From Maratus speciosus (Eukaryota; Arthropoda; Arachnida; Araneae; Salticidae): DNA of 64,000 bases. The position numbers were made by a program, and so were the translations under genes. Location: contig OZ010793.1 in NCBI GenBank assembly GCA_963932465.1, positions 260,459,696-260,523,695 on the forward strand, given 5' to 3'. A model generated the notes under the pieces. It was given only the letters and a program-made list of their open reading frames with translations. It did no database searches and was not told the origin of the DNA. Positions 33,993 to 44,382 of the stretch are shown in pieces. The stretch's first letter is position 1, and every line of letters begins with the position of its first letter.

Positions 33993-34990
33993 ATGCCCTT
34001 TTCAACAATGAATTTGGAAGAAAAACTTGAAATTAAACGCCTGGGACCTTATCAACCGAAGAATTTTGAAATGCAACGAAAAGATGGGGGAAAACTACGC
34101 TATTTCTCTACACAGTGGTATCAAAAATTTCTGTGTATTTCAGCAAGTGAAGAAAAAAAAAGCATTGTTCTGTTTTTAATTTTTATTGTTTGGAGGGATG
34201 AAATTATGGAGTATGGCCGGCTGTAACGATTTGAAGCATTTTTCTGAAAGAGTAAAAAAAAACACGAAATGAATACTACTCATTTAAATAATGCTTTTAA
34301 CTATAAAACCTTCGGAACTGTCAATATTGTAGTGCAGTTGGATGAAGGTTACAGGATTTCATTACAAAAACATAATGAAATGGTTGAGAAGAACAGGTAT
34401 GTGCTAAATCGTAAACCGAGGTATGTTTTTAGAATTGGTCACATACGCCTCAAAACTGGACACTATATTGGAAGACCATTTAAACAATGCTACAGTATCT
34501 AAAAATACTTAAAAAACTATACAATATGAGCTGTTGGATTGTATATATGAAACGTATATGCATGAAGTTAAAAATGAGATTTCTGCTTCTAATTTTGTAG
34601 ATTTACAAGCTGACGAAACTATATTGATGTAAGCTGCACTTCGCAATTTGTTATCATTTTACGATATATAAAAAACAACAAACCCGTGAAAAGGTTTGTT
34701 CAATTTATTGATGTCTATGATAAAACAGCAGAGGGACTTACTATAATCTTAACTCAAAATTTAGAAAAGTTTTATTTAAAAGATAAGCTTGTTGCGCAAG
34801 CATATGACGGTACGCTGTTGTGAGCGGGTGTCATACTGGAGTTCAAGAGCGAATGAGAGAAAATTTTAAAACATTTTTGAAAAACTCTATGGGACAGGAA
34901 CGATTAAGCACACTCTTGCTGTTCTTTCAGTCCACAAAGATTTTATTAGTACAATATCAAAATTTGATGTAAAAGTAAGTGAAAGATTTG
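33993..34990 (+). pseudogene. hAT transposase remnant (TTF zinc finger/DUF4371 type)
   Basis: The first frame (33993-34226) has LEEKLEIKRLGPYQPKNFE and KLRYFSTQWYQKFL, as in the TTF-type zinc finger start of ZMYM/THAP-related hAT transposases. The next (34269-34502) has NNAFNYKTFGTVNIVVQLDE and GYRISLQKHNEMVEKNRYVL. Further on, in changing frames, come ISASNFVDLQADET (around the first catalytic Asp), KRFVQFIDVYDKTAEGL and VAQAYDGT. Frameshifts, stops and an internal deletion near 34410-34500 make it inactive. The C-terminal dimerisation region is missing or unrecognisable. Confidence 0.85.
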
Positions 34991-35346
34991 CTAGTCGAAA
35001 AAATCGACGTGCCTAATTTCTATTTAAATAATGCATTAAATTTTAATTTGTGAATGGATTAAATCTCTGCAAGAAAAATATGTATTTTTTTCTATTAAAT
35101 TATGAGATAATTATTTTTTGTTTGATTTGTGAATTTGTTTTTTAATTTAATAATGTTTGACCAGAGTAAGTTTAATGTGAATAATGGTAATTAAATTTAA
35201 AGTTAGTGAAAGATTTGCGCATCTAAAAACATACCAAACTTTTATTTAAATAATGTACTAAATTTTAATTTCTGAACAGTTTCAATGTTTGCAAGTAAAG
35301 TTTATATTTTTTTTCTGTAACGTTGTGAGATTGTTATTATTATTAC

Positions 35347-35380
<34 letters not shown>

Positions 35381-35513
35381 TTGTATATTTGTTTTTTGAT
35401 TAAATAATGATTGATCAAAGTATGTTCAATGTTAATAATGACAATTAATGGTATGTTAAAAATTGTAATTAATTTGATAAATTTGAAATTAACGTTGATT
35501 ACTTGAAAAAATA

Positions 35514-35566
<53 letters not shown>

Positions 35567-35856
35567 AGTAAGAAATAAAAGTTTTAAATAATAGTTAGTT
35601 TTAAATAATTTGTTTTCATGTTTAAACAACAAATATTAATACATAAAAATTTACAATATGTTATGAGGACCGGGCCCCACCAGTGAAGATTGGCACGAGC
35701 CGCCACTGTACATATGTATATATATATATATAAATATTTGTATATATATATATGTGTGTATATATAACACTGGCGCCCGGCTAACCGAAAAGTACCTTAT
35801 TTTCTATTACTTTAAAAAGGAAATAACAATAAATTTTAAAAACTTTAATAATTAAC

Positions 35857-36153
35857 GGTACAACGGGATTATCCCGTTAACTAAAAAACTATCGCCAAAC
35901 TGTAAGATTAAATGCCAATAATGGCTGATCGTAAATGTAACATTCACTTGACATTAAACACGTTACACGTGTTTGTTACATAATCAAGTGATTTTTAATT
36001 CGACGTTTTATTTGTATTTTTATTAATGTTTTATTAATTTATTTGTTCATTCGTTATTTAAAATAAAAATTATGTCAGTTTGTATAATTTTGCAGTAGTT
36101 TGGCGATTTATATAATTTGGCGAAATTGGTCGACGGGATAATCAAGTAGTACC
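35857..36153. mobile_element. GTACC-ended MITE, copy 2, 8-bp target duplication
   Basis: TAATTAAC lies on both sides (35849-35856 and 36154-36161). It shares TCGCCAAACTGTAAGATTAA, ATGCCAATAATGGCTGATCG and the end GGTCGACGGGATAATCAAG with the other copies. No coding capacity. Confidence 0.88.
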
Positions 36154-36242
36154 TAATTAACTATAGAACAAAACAATTTATATAATTTAAAAAAGGAAAA
36201 CAAAAGAAAAAACAATTTATTAATAAATAAATAACAATAGCC

Positions 36243-36484
36243 GGGTTTCCATATCAGGCGAAATAACGCCATTATGGCGCCAGTTAGGTACTCCGGTGCG
36301 TATAGGACATCTGTGCCTTATTTTCAGTCAAATAAGATGCTAAATTGGTGATTTATTAATTATTTGACACAGATGTCATATAATATAAATATTGGCGCGA
36401 TTTTTTTCTGGCGCCAATGCCATATACGCAACGGGTACTTACCTGGCGCTAAAGTGTCGTTATTTTGCTTGATATGGTAACCCG
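36243..36484. mobile_element. MITE with GGGTTTCCATATCA ends
   Basis: GGGTTTCCATATCAGGCGAA and AATAACG at the left face CGTTATTTTGCTTGATATGG and TAACCC at the right. Inner tracts (AAATAAGATGCTAAATTGG, GACATCTGTGCC, TGGCGCGATTTTTTTCTGGC) recur at 32735-32830 in direct orientation and at 36528-36590 inverted. Thus several pieces of this family are scattered here. No clear target duplication. Confidence 0.65.
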
Positions 36485-36702
36485 TATGTTGTCGTTTATG
36501 CTGTTGATGTTTTCGCCAAATTGGCGTCGGAAAAAAATCGCGCCAATATGGGGCGTATATGACATCTGTGCCAATTATTTGTTTACATTTATTTATTTAT
36601 TGAACAACAAACATACGACTTGTGTGCTTGAAATGAGAGCCCGCTTATAAGTCGGAGACAAGATAGCACGAGGAAATATTACAACACAAAGAGTGTGTGC
36701 AA

Positions 36703-36790
36703 TGGAACCAGCGGGAACCGAACCCACAATCTCTTACGCTCGCAAGTGATTAGCAGAGTGGTGCTTTGACCATTCAGCCACAGAGACCCT
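36703..36790 (-). repeat. tRNA-Ser(GCT)-like pseudogene or SINE head
   Basis: Minus strand: GTCTCTGTGGCTGAATGGTC, then CTCTGCTAATCAC (anticodon GCT), GCGAGCGTAAGAG and GTGGGTTCGGTTCCCGC. A- and B-box-like elements and a T stem are clear, and the layout resembles a serine tRNA with a variable arm. The acceptor stem pairs poorly (GGTCTCT against TGGTTCC), so it is a decayed tRNA or tRNA-derived SINE head. Confidence 0.6.
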
Positions 36791-37859
36791 TTTGTTTACA
36801 TCTGTCATACTATAAACCCTTATAAACAAATGGAAGAATGTTGCCATTCTGAATTCTTAAATAGAGTTACAGATAGAAAAATAAATCGATTTAAAGGCCA
36901 TTGACGGAATAAGCATTTCATTGAAATTAGCATTTCATTGAAAAATGAAATGCTAAAAATTTAAGAATTTAAATGCAGAATTTATTAAACCATAAACAAA
37001 CAAATTTTTATTAGATATTAGGGCGATTCCGTTCAGAGTGTCACACACGTAACGCAGGCTTTAATTTGCATTTATTCAATTATTTATTAAATTTTAATGT
37101 TAATTCTGATTTTAAGTGGTATGGTAAATAAGTTATTACCATATTTTTAAATTTAAATGTGTGGCAATAAAATTCACAGAAGTATATTATTTATTATACT
37201 CAAAATGTGCTTTTTTCAAAAGTAGGAAACAATGCTTTTTCTAACATGCCGATTAAGAGATTTTTCATAATTTTAGCCCTCACAACTTCGGCTTTTTATC
37301 GTCCCGGCGAGGCCGTTAAGTCTGTATTCTGAGGTTGGGACTGGCGACTTTTTTCTGAAGACTCGGCCAAGGCCGGGCCTAACGTACTTTTTCATACCGA
37401 ATCGGGACTGGCTTCCTTCTTCCTAGGTCTCCACGGGGCGAAATTTTCAGCCCCTGTCTTGACACAACCCTTATTAAAATCATTGTCTCTAACTGACCTA
37501 ATCCATGCAAAAATAAGTAAAATTTCCCTCAGCCCCAAAACTTTTACAACAAATGCATATCTTTTTAACTGGCCAGTACTTTACAATAAAACTTTAAAAT
37601 TCATTTTTTAAAGGATAGTAGATTTTAAGGCAAAAAATAAAATAAATAATAAAAATAAATAAAATAGATTAAAACTACTGAAAAAAAACCTGCCTATGAC
37701 GGAATCCTTTCTTAAAACGGAAAAATCTTGATCCATGCAAAATGAATAAAATAATAACTTAGAAAAAAATAGACTACATTTACCTCTCCTAAGAAGGGAA
37801 CTTATTTATAACGCATTTTTTTCTTTCTTATGTGATTCCTTTTAAAAGATTTCGCTGTA
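36791..37859. other. Gene-free stretch
   Basis: No gene is seen. A GC-richer patch near 37280-37460 (GGCGAGGCCGTTAAGTCTG, CGGCCAAGGCCGGGCC) resembles the patch near 38815-38930 (GGCCAGGTCGGGC, GGTTCGGGCCCGGACC) and may be two ends of a decayed repeat. Confidence 0.4.
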
Positions 37860-38568
37860 CAGTAGAACCTCGATTATCCGAAGTAATTGGGACCGACCCT
37901 CTTTCGGAAAATCGAAATTTTTGGATAATCGAGAATGCTTCAATTTTAAGATTAAGGAGAAATATATGCAATATTTCTTATTATGGTAACAAGTGCTTAA
38001 TAAAAATAAAGCAGTAGCAAAATAGAAACACGAATAAATTACCTGAATTTTAATTTTGAAATTAAGTACTTTTTACATATATCACAAGGGTTTGAAAAAT
38101 TGTTTTGTTTGTCGCAGTTTCGACTGCATTTGCTTTGAAGTTGTATCACGCAGTATTTTAATATTATTAGTTCACCAGTATCACAGTTTTTCTGTTCCTC
38201 CAGAAAAGCCAAACTTTTGCAAAACATTCAAAAGCTTCAGAATTGCTAATTTGTTCGCTGTCTTCGTTCCACACCGCAGCTTACGGGAGCTCAAATTAAA
38301 TTCAAAGGAACCGTATGAAAAGGGATCGAAAACATTTATGTGTACTCGTAGTTTGAAAAGGATCGCTTATGCACAAGGAATATGACAGTTAAAAAAAAAG
38401 CATTCAAAATGGATTTTGCATATAAGGAATGTGAAAGTAAAAAAAAAAAAAAATAAATAAATAAATAAAAATTGATTTTGCACACAAAGAAAAAAAAAAA
38501 CTTAAAAATGAATTTCGGTTGACCGAGAGTTTCGGTTAAAAGAGTTTCGGATAAAAGAGGTTCTACTG
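37860..38568 (+). mobile_element. Tigger-like element, copy 1
   Basis: It starts CAGTAGAACCTCGATTATCC and ends GGATAAAAGAGGTTCTACTG, flanked by TA. Subterminal TTCGGAAAATCGAAATTTT and TTGACCGAGAGTTTCGGTT match the other copy. There is no intact transposase. The internal region (TTGTTTTGTTTGTCGCAGTT) is shared with 44237-44909. Confidence 0.88.
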
Positions 38569-38570
38569 TA

Positions 38571-40524
38571 TAGCATTTTTCAGTCTCCAACACATGGAAT
38601 ATGGATTAAAACGATATTAAAGGACAAGTGAAACATTTACATATAAATAGAGATTTATTAATAAAACAAATAATCACAGCTTTTGGCACTTCTTTAAAAA
38701 TAATAATTATACACATGAAAAAAGAAAAGCTATAATAAGTGCTTTTGGTCAGAACTCTTCCATACGAAACAATTTTTAACCACATCGATGTAAAAAACAA
38801 TGTAGAAATTCAGTCAGGCCAGGTCGGGCTATGATTTGAACTTTTTTCCTGGCCCGGCTGAACTTTTTTTTTCTGTGGGTCGGTTCGGGCCCGGACCTAG
38901 ATATTTCGACCCGTGAAGACCACTACCATATTTTGAAAGCAGGATTAACGTCAAATCTATACGCTGCTATTTTATGTCCAAAGGAGAGGCACTGTCTTAA
39001 ATCGAATTTTAATAATGTACAATTTGTGGATTATCCCTATCTTGCATTCAAAATGAGTCAAGAACTCGTCTCTCAGAGGCATAGATAAATGGTGTAAGTC
39101 ACAAATCTTGGATTTTAATATCTCTGCGAATTTTGAAGATATCGAGAGGAATTTTTTTGTGTTTAATTCAGGAATGGATAAGGAAAAATTTCCTAATTGA
39201 GAATTTTGCTCTACGGGGGTCGTATAAAAATTTAGTTTTTGTATTTTCTCAAATAGACCCCTTATGGAGTTGCAACTTATGTCATTAAATTTTGCACCTT
39301 TTTAATGAAACTTTGCAATTGGAAATATGCGTCTAGATGCAATATTTAAGGAAATAGCCTAATTGTTTCGATATTTATGAATCACACTGTATAATGTTTC
39401 AAACCATTCGGTTAGGTAGTTTTTGCGTTGTTATATGCGGACAGTCGGACAGACAGAGAGACGGACGGACCAGACTACGACTATAGGTGCTACATATTTA
39501 TATAATTACGAACGCACGTAAAAACGAAAAATATGAAATTAGTTAATGCTGCGATCACTATCATGCACGTAGGAGCGCGTCACGAACACGAAAACATTAA
39601 TTTTCCCAGAAAACGAATCACAATCGTTAAAAACATGTGTATGTAAGGGAATTCGAATCAAGAGTTTTCGAGATATGGATAAATTTTACTTTTCGACTCT
39701 CTAAGGGGAGCATTTTCTGTTATCAAAGGATCCATAGACAAGATAATCGTAGAAACTTACTGGGAAATTTTTGTAGGATTTTCTTTCATTGTGCAAATGA
39801 AAGAACATTTATCAGCAGATTTATCACATTTTCCTTGTAAGATGGTAATTTTATTTCCGGAATTTATATGGATAAGCCCCTAATACACATTATTTTATAA
39901 TTATATGTAAGGAAAGTAAGGGAAAAAATATTCAATTATCGTAAAGAAAGTTGACAGATTACTGTAAAGAAAGTTAAATTAGTTTGGGAAATACGGAAAT
40001 TTCTTTGCATAATTTGTCTTGAACTTTAATTATTTTTTTGCGTTAAAAAATTGCCATTCACATGCTTTTTTATTAAAATTACTAAATTTTTCTTTTAGCA
40101 TAAACTTCGTAAACTATTTTATTTCTGTTAAAAGTTGAATTTAATGAGTATATGCAAAGAATTATTTTTGCACCATTCAAATGTTTACATGTTCGGAGTT
40201 TTCGTGGTTTCCTTTGAACCTTGGGAAATCTTGCGTAAATACGGGTTAGGCTCCCTTAGAAAGACCCCCTCGGAGGGAACTCCCTCTAGGGCCTATATCC
40301 CTCAAGTAGATCTCTCGGCCGTCAAAAATCAACCCAACTCAACTCAAATGTTTACATAGTTTAATGCGGACGAAAAATGAAGGTCCACGCCTTAGAGGAG
40401 AAATTGAGATAGTTATATTAGAAGTCTATGGTCCGCACTAACAAGAGAGCAGTTCACTATAGTACTTCTTTAGGTACAGATAGATGTCTATTCCATCTAT
40501 ACAATAGTTGGACAATTTTGACAA
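38571..40524. other. Gene-free stretch with one dispersed repeat
   Basis: No gene is seen. The block around 39400-39530 (ACCATTCGGTTAGGTAGTTT, TTATATGCGGACAG, GACTATAGGTGCTACATATT) recurs at 46625-46740, so it is part of a dispersed repeat. A GC-richer patch lies near 40230-40330. A short frame at 40135-40359 has no domain. Confidence 0.5.
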
Positions 40525-40644
40525 TAGTTGCTTTTCAGAGATGAATTTTGAAACATTGAAGATAGGCAATGATGGGATAGGCATTGGAGCAGCCAATGTT
40601 CATAAATGAAACTTACACAATACTAGTTGAGTAGCAAGCAACCA

Positions 40645-41105
40645 CAGGGCCGAAACTAGCCTTTTTTGCACCCAGGGCAAACATGGATTTAGGCGCCTTC
40701 CCCCCCCCCCCCCTACTTTTCCGCAAAGTATATTTACAAAGAGAATTTTACTAATTTTCTAATAGCCGACTTATTTTAAAATTTAAAATATGTAATCATA
40801 AAATATGTAATACTGTACTACATACGTAATCTGCTTTCTCCAATATTGATTCATTAAAATCTTGAAAACGGAATCGAAAAAAACCCCCCTCTTTATACAG
40901 GATCCTTATGCCGTATCAACCTTAGATTCTTCTAATGCTTTGGCATACCCCAGACAAGACGATTTTAACAACAACCTGCTAAACATTAGACGTGAGAAAA
41001 ATCAACTAACAAAATCAACACTATCAACTAATATTTATATATACCTTTAACAAAATCTTCATTTGGCGCCCGGAGCACATCCCCACACCCTTAATTCCGG
41101 CCCTG
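40645..41105. mobile_element. Non-autonomous hAT, exact 8-bp target duplication
   Basis: AGCAACCA lies on both sides (40637-40644 and 41106-41113). The element starts CAGGGCCGAAACTAGCC and ends TTAATTCCGGCCCTG. It has a poly-C run near 40698. It is 461 bases long with no transposase. Confidence 0.92.
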
Positions 41106-41295
41106 AGCAACCAGATACATTGCATTTGCAAAACGTGGAATCTTTCGCTTTTTTTAGGGAAAATAAATCTAATTTTATTATACATTTATACAAGAGATTG
41201 CTTTTCAGAGATGAATTTTTAAACAGGGAATATAGACAATGATGGGGTAGGCATTGGAGCAGCCAATGTTCATAAATGAAACTTACACAATACTA

Positions 41296-41952
41296 AAAAG
41301 CAGAAAAACCAATGTTTAAAATGCACAAATAATACATGAAAAGCAGCAAACAGCTGTTTCGAATCTACTAGAGAGATTCTTCTTCAGTGCAAGATAGGGA
41401 AAAAGGAACAGCGTGCTAGAAAAAGCAAGGCTGATCAAAATCATAGACAGAGACGCGCTGGCTTATATACCCTATGTGGGTAGCGACGACGCCAAAAACA
41501 ACCAATGAGAGAGAAGCAGTGGAAAGTAGCGACATCTACCGGAGAAGGAGAGAAAAAGAAACCAGAAATAGGAAATTAAATTAATGCTTTCCAAATACTT
41601 GGAAAATCAGGAGTACTAGATAAGTCATTGACTAAAGAGTGAGAATTTTTAATGATGTGGTAAGCTTCCCAAAAATCAAGATCAAGGTTAGAAGAACATT
41701 TTTGGATAATGATGGCTAAGGAAAAATCGAACCTATGTTGAGAAGACCAAGAATGTTGAGCAATAGTTGAGCAACGTTTGAGCTCCTGATTTTTAACATA
41801 ACCTTCATGCTCTTTTAAACGAAATCTAAGAGCACGTTTAGTCTGGCCAATATAAGAAAGGCCACACTGGCAAAAGATTTGGTAAATACCCCAGTTATCT
41901 AGGCGATCAACGGGGTGTTTGAGATTTGAAAAAGTGATTTTATTAACAAGAG
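41296..41952 (-). repeat. Inverted copy of the Penelope-like 3' region
   Basis: Read on the minus strand, it contains the same sequence as 42808-43490. That covers the end of the coding region (CTCAAACACCCCGTTGATCG), the GIY-YIG part, the TATATAAGCCAGCGCGTCTC tract and the hammerhead-like motif. The minus copy reads TTGCTCAACTATTGCTCAAC where the plus copy has a different short duplication, so the two arms diverged after formation or came from different copies. Confidence 0.85.
41345..41391 (-). ncRNA. Hammerhead-ribozyme-like motif, minus-strand copy
   Basis: The same motif lies in the inverted tail. On the minus strand CTGAAGA, an extra A, GAATCT, a loop with CTCTAG, AGATTC, GAAA and CAGCTGTTTGC appear in order. 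Stem II and the core are preserved, while the loop differs by one or two bases from the plus copy. The same extra A in both copies suggests it belongs to the family. Confidence 0.58.
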
Positions 41953-41988
41953 AAAAAATAACTTCATAATTTTAAGCCGCAGGGTCAC

Positions 41989-42860
41989 ATGATGGTTTCT
42001 TTTGATGTTAAATCATTATTTACAAACATTCCGGTTGAGGAGGCTTTAGATTGCCTCAAGAAAAGGCTTCGTGAATTCTATTTCTCTTATTTTGAAATCG
42101 AGGAGCTTATCCTTCTAACTCACGCTTGCTTGTCGCAAAATACTTTTGTTTTCAATGGTAATTTCTTCCGTATGATTGACGGTTTGGCTATGGGTAATCC
42201 TCTTAGTCCAATTTTATGCGATATTTATATGCACTATTTTGAGATCAAACTTTTTGAAATTTTAAAATTTCCGTTCTATGTTCGTTATGGTGATGATGTT
42301 TATGTCCTGGTTGAAATGAATTCAGATATTAATCATATTCTCTCTATTATGAATTCCATTGATCCCTGCATTCAATTTACCTCTGAAATGGAGACCAATA
42401 ACCGTCTTTCTTTCCTGGATGTCCTTGTTATTCGTTGTGAAAATGGCTTTCAGACTACCGTCTTTCGTAAACATTTTGCTGTCAGTCTCCCACCTCACAG
42501 GTATTCTTCTCATCCCCCCTAACCAGAAATTCGCTGCTTTTAATACTTTTGTTTTTCGAGCTACCAATATTTGTTCCACTCCTCAGTTACTTAGTGCTGA
42601 ACTTAATTACCTCAAAGCTATTGCTGTTGATCATGGTTATTCCTCTAATATTTTTGATTGTATTTATAAGAAATTGACGAAATCCGTCCATTCTGAAAAG
42701 AATTCTAATTCCAACTCTAATACTTCAGTTGTGTTACCATTTTTTCCTAAAATCAGTCAGCAAGTTGCTAAAATACTAAGAAGGTTTGATTTTAATGTTA
42801 TTTTTCTCCTGTTAATAAAATCACTTTTTCAAATCTCAAACACCCCGTTGATCGCCTAGA
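41989..42860 (+). pseudogene. Penelope-like reverse transcriptase (5'-truncated, frameshifted)
   Basis: The frame begins at motif A, SFDVKSLFTNIPVEEALDCL. It continues with FFRMIDGLAMGNPLSPILCD (motif B), FYVRYGDDVYVLVE (catalytic YGDD), RLSFLDVLVIRCENGFQTTV and FRKHFAVSLPPHRYSSHPP. The first frame stops at 42522. A frameshift near 42500 leads into QKFAAFNTFVFRATNIC and LNYLKAIAVDHGYSSNIFD up to about 42860. Fingers and the start of the palm are missing upstream, where the inverted tail copy begins. The motif set is that of Penelope-like elements, relatives of telomerase. Confidence 0.9.
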
Positions 42861-43197
42861 TAACTGGGGTATTTACCAAATCTCTTGCCAGTGTGGCCTT
42901 TCTTATACTGGCCAGACTAAACGTGCTCTTAGATTTCGTTTAAAAGAGCATGAAGGTTATGTTAAAAATCAGGAGCTCAAACGTTGCTCAAACGTTGCTC
43001 AACATTCTTGGTCTTCTCAACATAGGTTCGATTTTTCCTCAGCCATCATTATCCAAAAATGTTCTTCTAACACTAACTGTTCTTCTAACAATCTTGATTT
43101 TTGGGAAGTTTACCACATCATTAAAAATTCTCACTTTTTAGTCAATGACTTATCTAGTACTCCTGATTTTCCAAGTATTTGGAAAGCATTAATTTAA
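42808..43197 (+). pseudogene. Penelope-like GIY-YIG endonuclease domain
   Basis: The plus-strand translation gives NLKHPVDRLDNWGIYQISC, then CGLSYTGQTKRALRFRLKEH and, after a frame break at a duplicated AAACGTTGCTC (near 42980), WSSQHRFDFSSAIIIQKC and LDFWEVYHIIKNSHFLVND. The GIY and YTG strands, the Arg in RALRFRLKEH and the Glu in FWEVYH are the catalytic landmarks. In this family the domain cuts target DNA for reverse transcription. The coding part stops at a TAA near 43195. Confidence 0.9.
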
Positions 43198-43395
43198 TTT
43201 CCCATTTCTGGTTTCTTTTTCTCTCCTTCTCTGGTAGATGTAGCTACTTGTCCACCCAGTCGTTTCCACTGCTTCTCTCTCATTGGTGATTTTTGGCGCC
43301 TTCGCTACCCACATAGGGTATATAAGCCAGCGCGTCTCTGTCTATGATTTTGATCGCCTTGCTTTTTCTAGCACGCTGTTCCCTTTTCCCTATCT

Positions 43396-43445
43396 TGCAC
43401 TGAAGAAGAATCTCGCTAGTAGATTCGAAACAGCTGTTTGCTGCT
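43396..43445 (+). ncRNA. Hammerhead-ribozyme-like motif, plus-strand copy
   Basis: The core CTGAAGA (43400-43406) is followed by stem II GAATCT/AGATTC (43408-43413 and 43421-43426) and GAAA (43427-43430). Then comes the self-complementary CAGCTG with T at 43437-43438, the predicted cut after 43438. Stem I can form between GCA (43397-43399) and TGC (43439-43441). One extra A (43407) separates the core from stem II. The loopless stem III fits the minimal hammerheads known in Penelope-like elements, which act best as dimers. Activity is inferred, not shown. Confidence 0.6.
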
Positions 43446-43640
43446 TTTCATGTATTATTTGTGCATTCTAAACGTTGGTTTTTCTGCTTTTTAATATTGT
43501 CGCACAAAGGCTTTATTTGCTATCTTTACACAATACTAGTTGAGTTCAAGCAACCTGATAAATTGCATTTGCATAACATGAAAATTTTCAAATTTTTTTA
43601 GAGAAAAGAAATCCAATTTCATCGTACATTTATACAAGAT

Positions 43641-43898
43641 TTATAATAATTTTATTAAATATTAAATTTCATGTAAGAAGTCATACTTATAGTTTAGGTG
43701 AGATGAAAATTACGAAAATTGCATTTTATATATATTATGTGATTTTGAAGTAATTATAGAAAATATTACAGCTTCGTCAGTGAATATGCGCGTTTTCGTT
43801 GACGTCATTTGTCGAAAGGATTTCGTTCTTTGAAGATTTGTCTTTTAATTTCGTAGATACTGGAATGGAAAGAAAGCATTTTAATAAACTTATACAAA

Positions 43899-43929
<31 letters not shown>

Positions 43930-44015
43930 GAAAAGAAAAGAAAAATCCAGTTTTATGAATAGAAAAACAGATGTTATTTTTACTGCAAGGAGCTTAAACT
44001 TAGTTAAATACAAAA

Positions 44016-44049
<34 letters not shown>

Positions 44050-44236
44050 GATGATGAATGATTTCTATGTCAGTTTGTCAGAGAAATTGATGTCATTAAA
44101 AATATAACAATCTGTATCATTGCCTTTTTTTTTTTGTGGTGGTAGTGGTGTGTGTGTATGTAGGGGGGGGGGGGGGATGGAGATAGGTGTCAATAATGGA
44201 GTTATGGCGTTGTCATCATTGCATTAAAAATATATA
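43641..44236. other. Gene-free stretch with poly-A runs
   Basis: No gene is seen. Long A runs lie at 43896-43940 and 44019-44047, and a G run at 44164-44175. These make long lysine- or phenylalanine-rich frames that are not genes. Confidence 0.6.
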
Positions 44237-44348
44237 CAGTAGAACCTCTTTTATCCGAAACTCTCGATTAGCCGAAATCAATTTTTAAAGCTTTTTCTTT
44301 TCTTTTTTTTTTACTATCACATTTTTTGTGTGCAAAATCCTTTTTGAA

Positions 44349-44382
<34 letters not shown>

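Larger units (their letters stand above)
32991..35708 (+). mobile_element. Dead autonomous hAT element, exact 8-bp target duplication
   Basis: TACATATG lies on both sides (32983-32990 and 35709-35716). The element starts CAGGGGCGGCCGG and ends GAGCCGCCACTG. Subterminal GGGGCCAGGCCCCACTAG faces GACCGGGCCCCACCAG at the other end. It contains remnants of a DUF4371/ZMYM-type transposase, a (TTA)n run near 35335-35380, a T-run of about 43 bases near 35520-35562, and a nested TTAA-flanked MITE. Confidence 0.93.
32887..35793. repeat. Palindromic repeat split by the hAT element
   Basis: CTTTTCGGTTAGCTGGGCGC and CAGTGTTATATATA at 32888-32921 face TATATATAACACTGGCGCCC and GGCTAACCGAAAAG at 35760-35794. 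They are inverted and nearly identical. TA-rich microsatellite forms the centre, and the 32991-35708 hAT landed there. The outer end (AAAAGTACC) resembles the GTACC-ended MITEs. Confidence 0.65.
41296..43525 (+). mobile_element. Penelope-like element with inverted tail copies
   Basis: A 13-base duplication TTACACAATACTA flanks the element (41283-41295 and 43526-43538). It contains a 5'-truncated reverse transcriptase, a GIY-YIG endonuclease and a 3' region. The 3' part (about 42808-43490) is also present upstream in inverted orientation (41296-41952), directly before the truncated reverse transcriptase. Such inverted partial copies are common in Penelope-like elements. Frameshifts make it inactive. 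Confidence 0.9.
40525..43640. repeat. Two tandem host units, each split by a different transposon
   Basis: Unit A (40525-40644 plus 41114-41196) and unit B (41197-41295 plus 43539-43640) share GCTTTTCAGAGATGAATTTT, GGCATTGGAGCAGCCAATG, TTCATAAATGAAACTTACAC, AATACTAGTTGAG, AAGCAACC and ATTTATACAAGA. Removing the hAT from A and the Penelope-like element from B gives two adjacent repeats of about 200 bases. Confidence 0.8.

Noticed and set aside
36703..36790. A functional tRNA-Ser gene
   Set aside because: The acceptor stem has at least three mismatches, and no terminator-like T run follows directly at the expected place.
43777..44107. Lysine-rich and phenylalanine-rich frames
   Set aside because: Made by long A runs; no normal protein composition.
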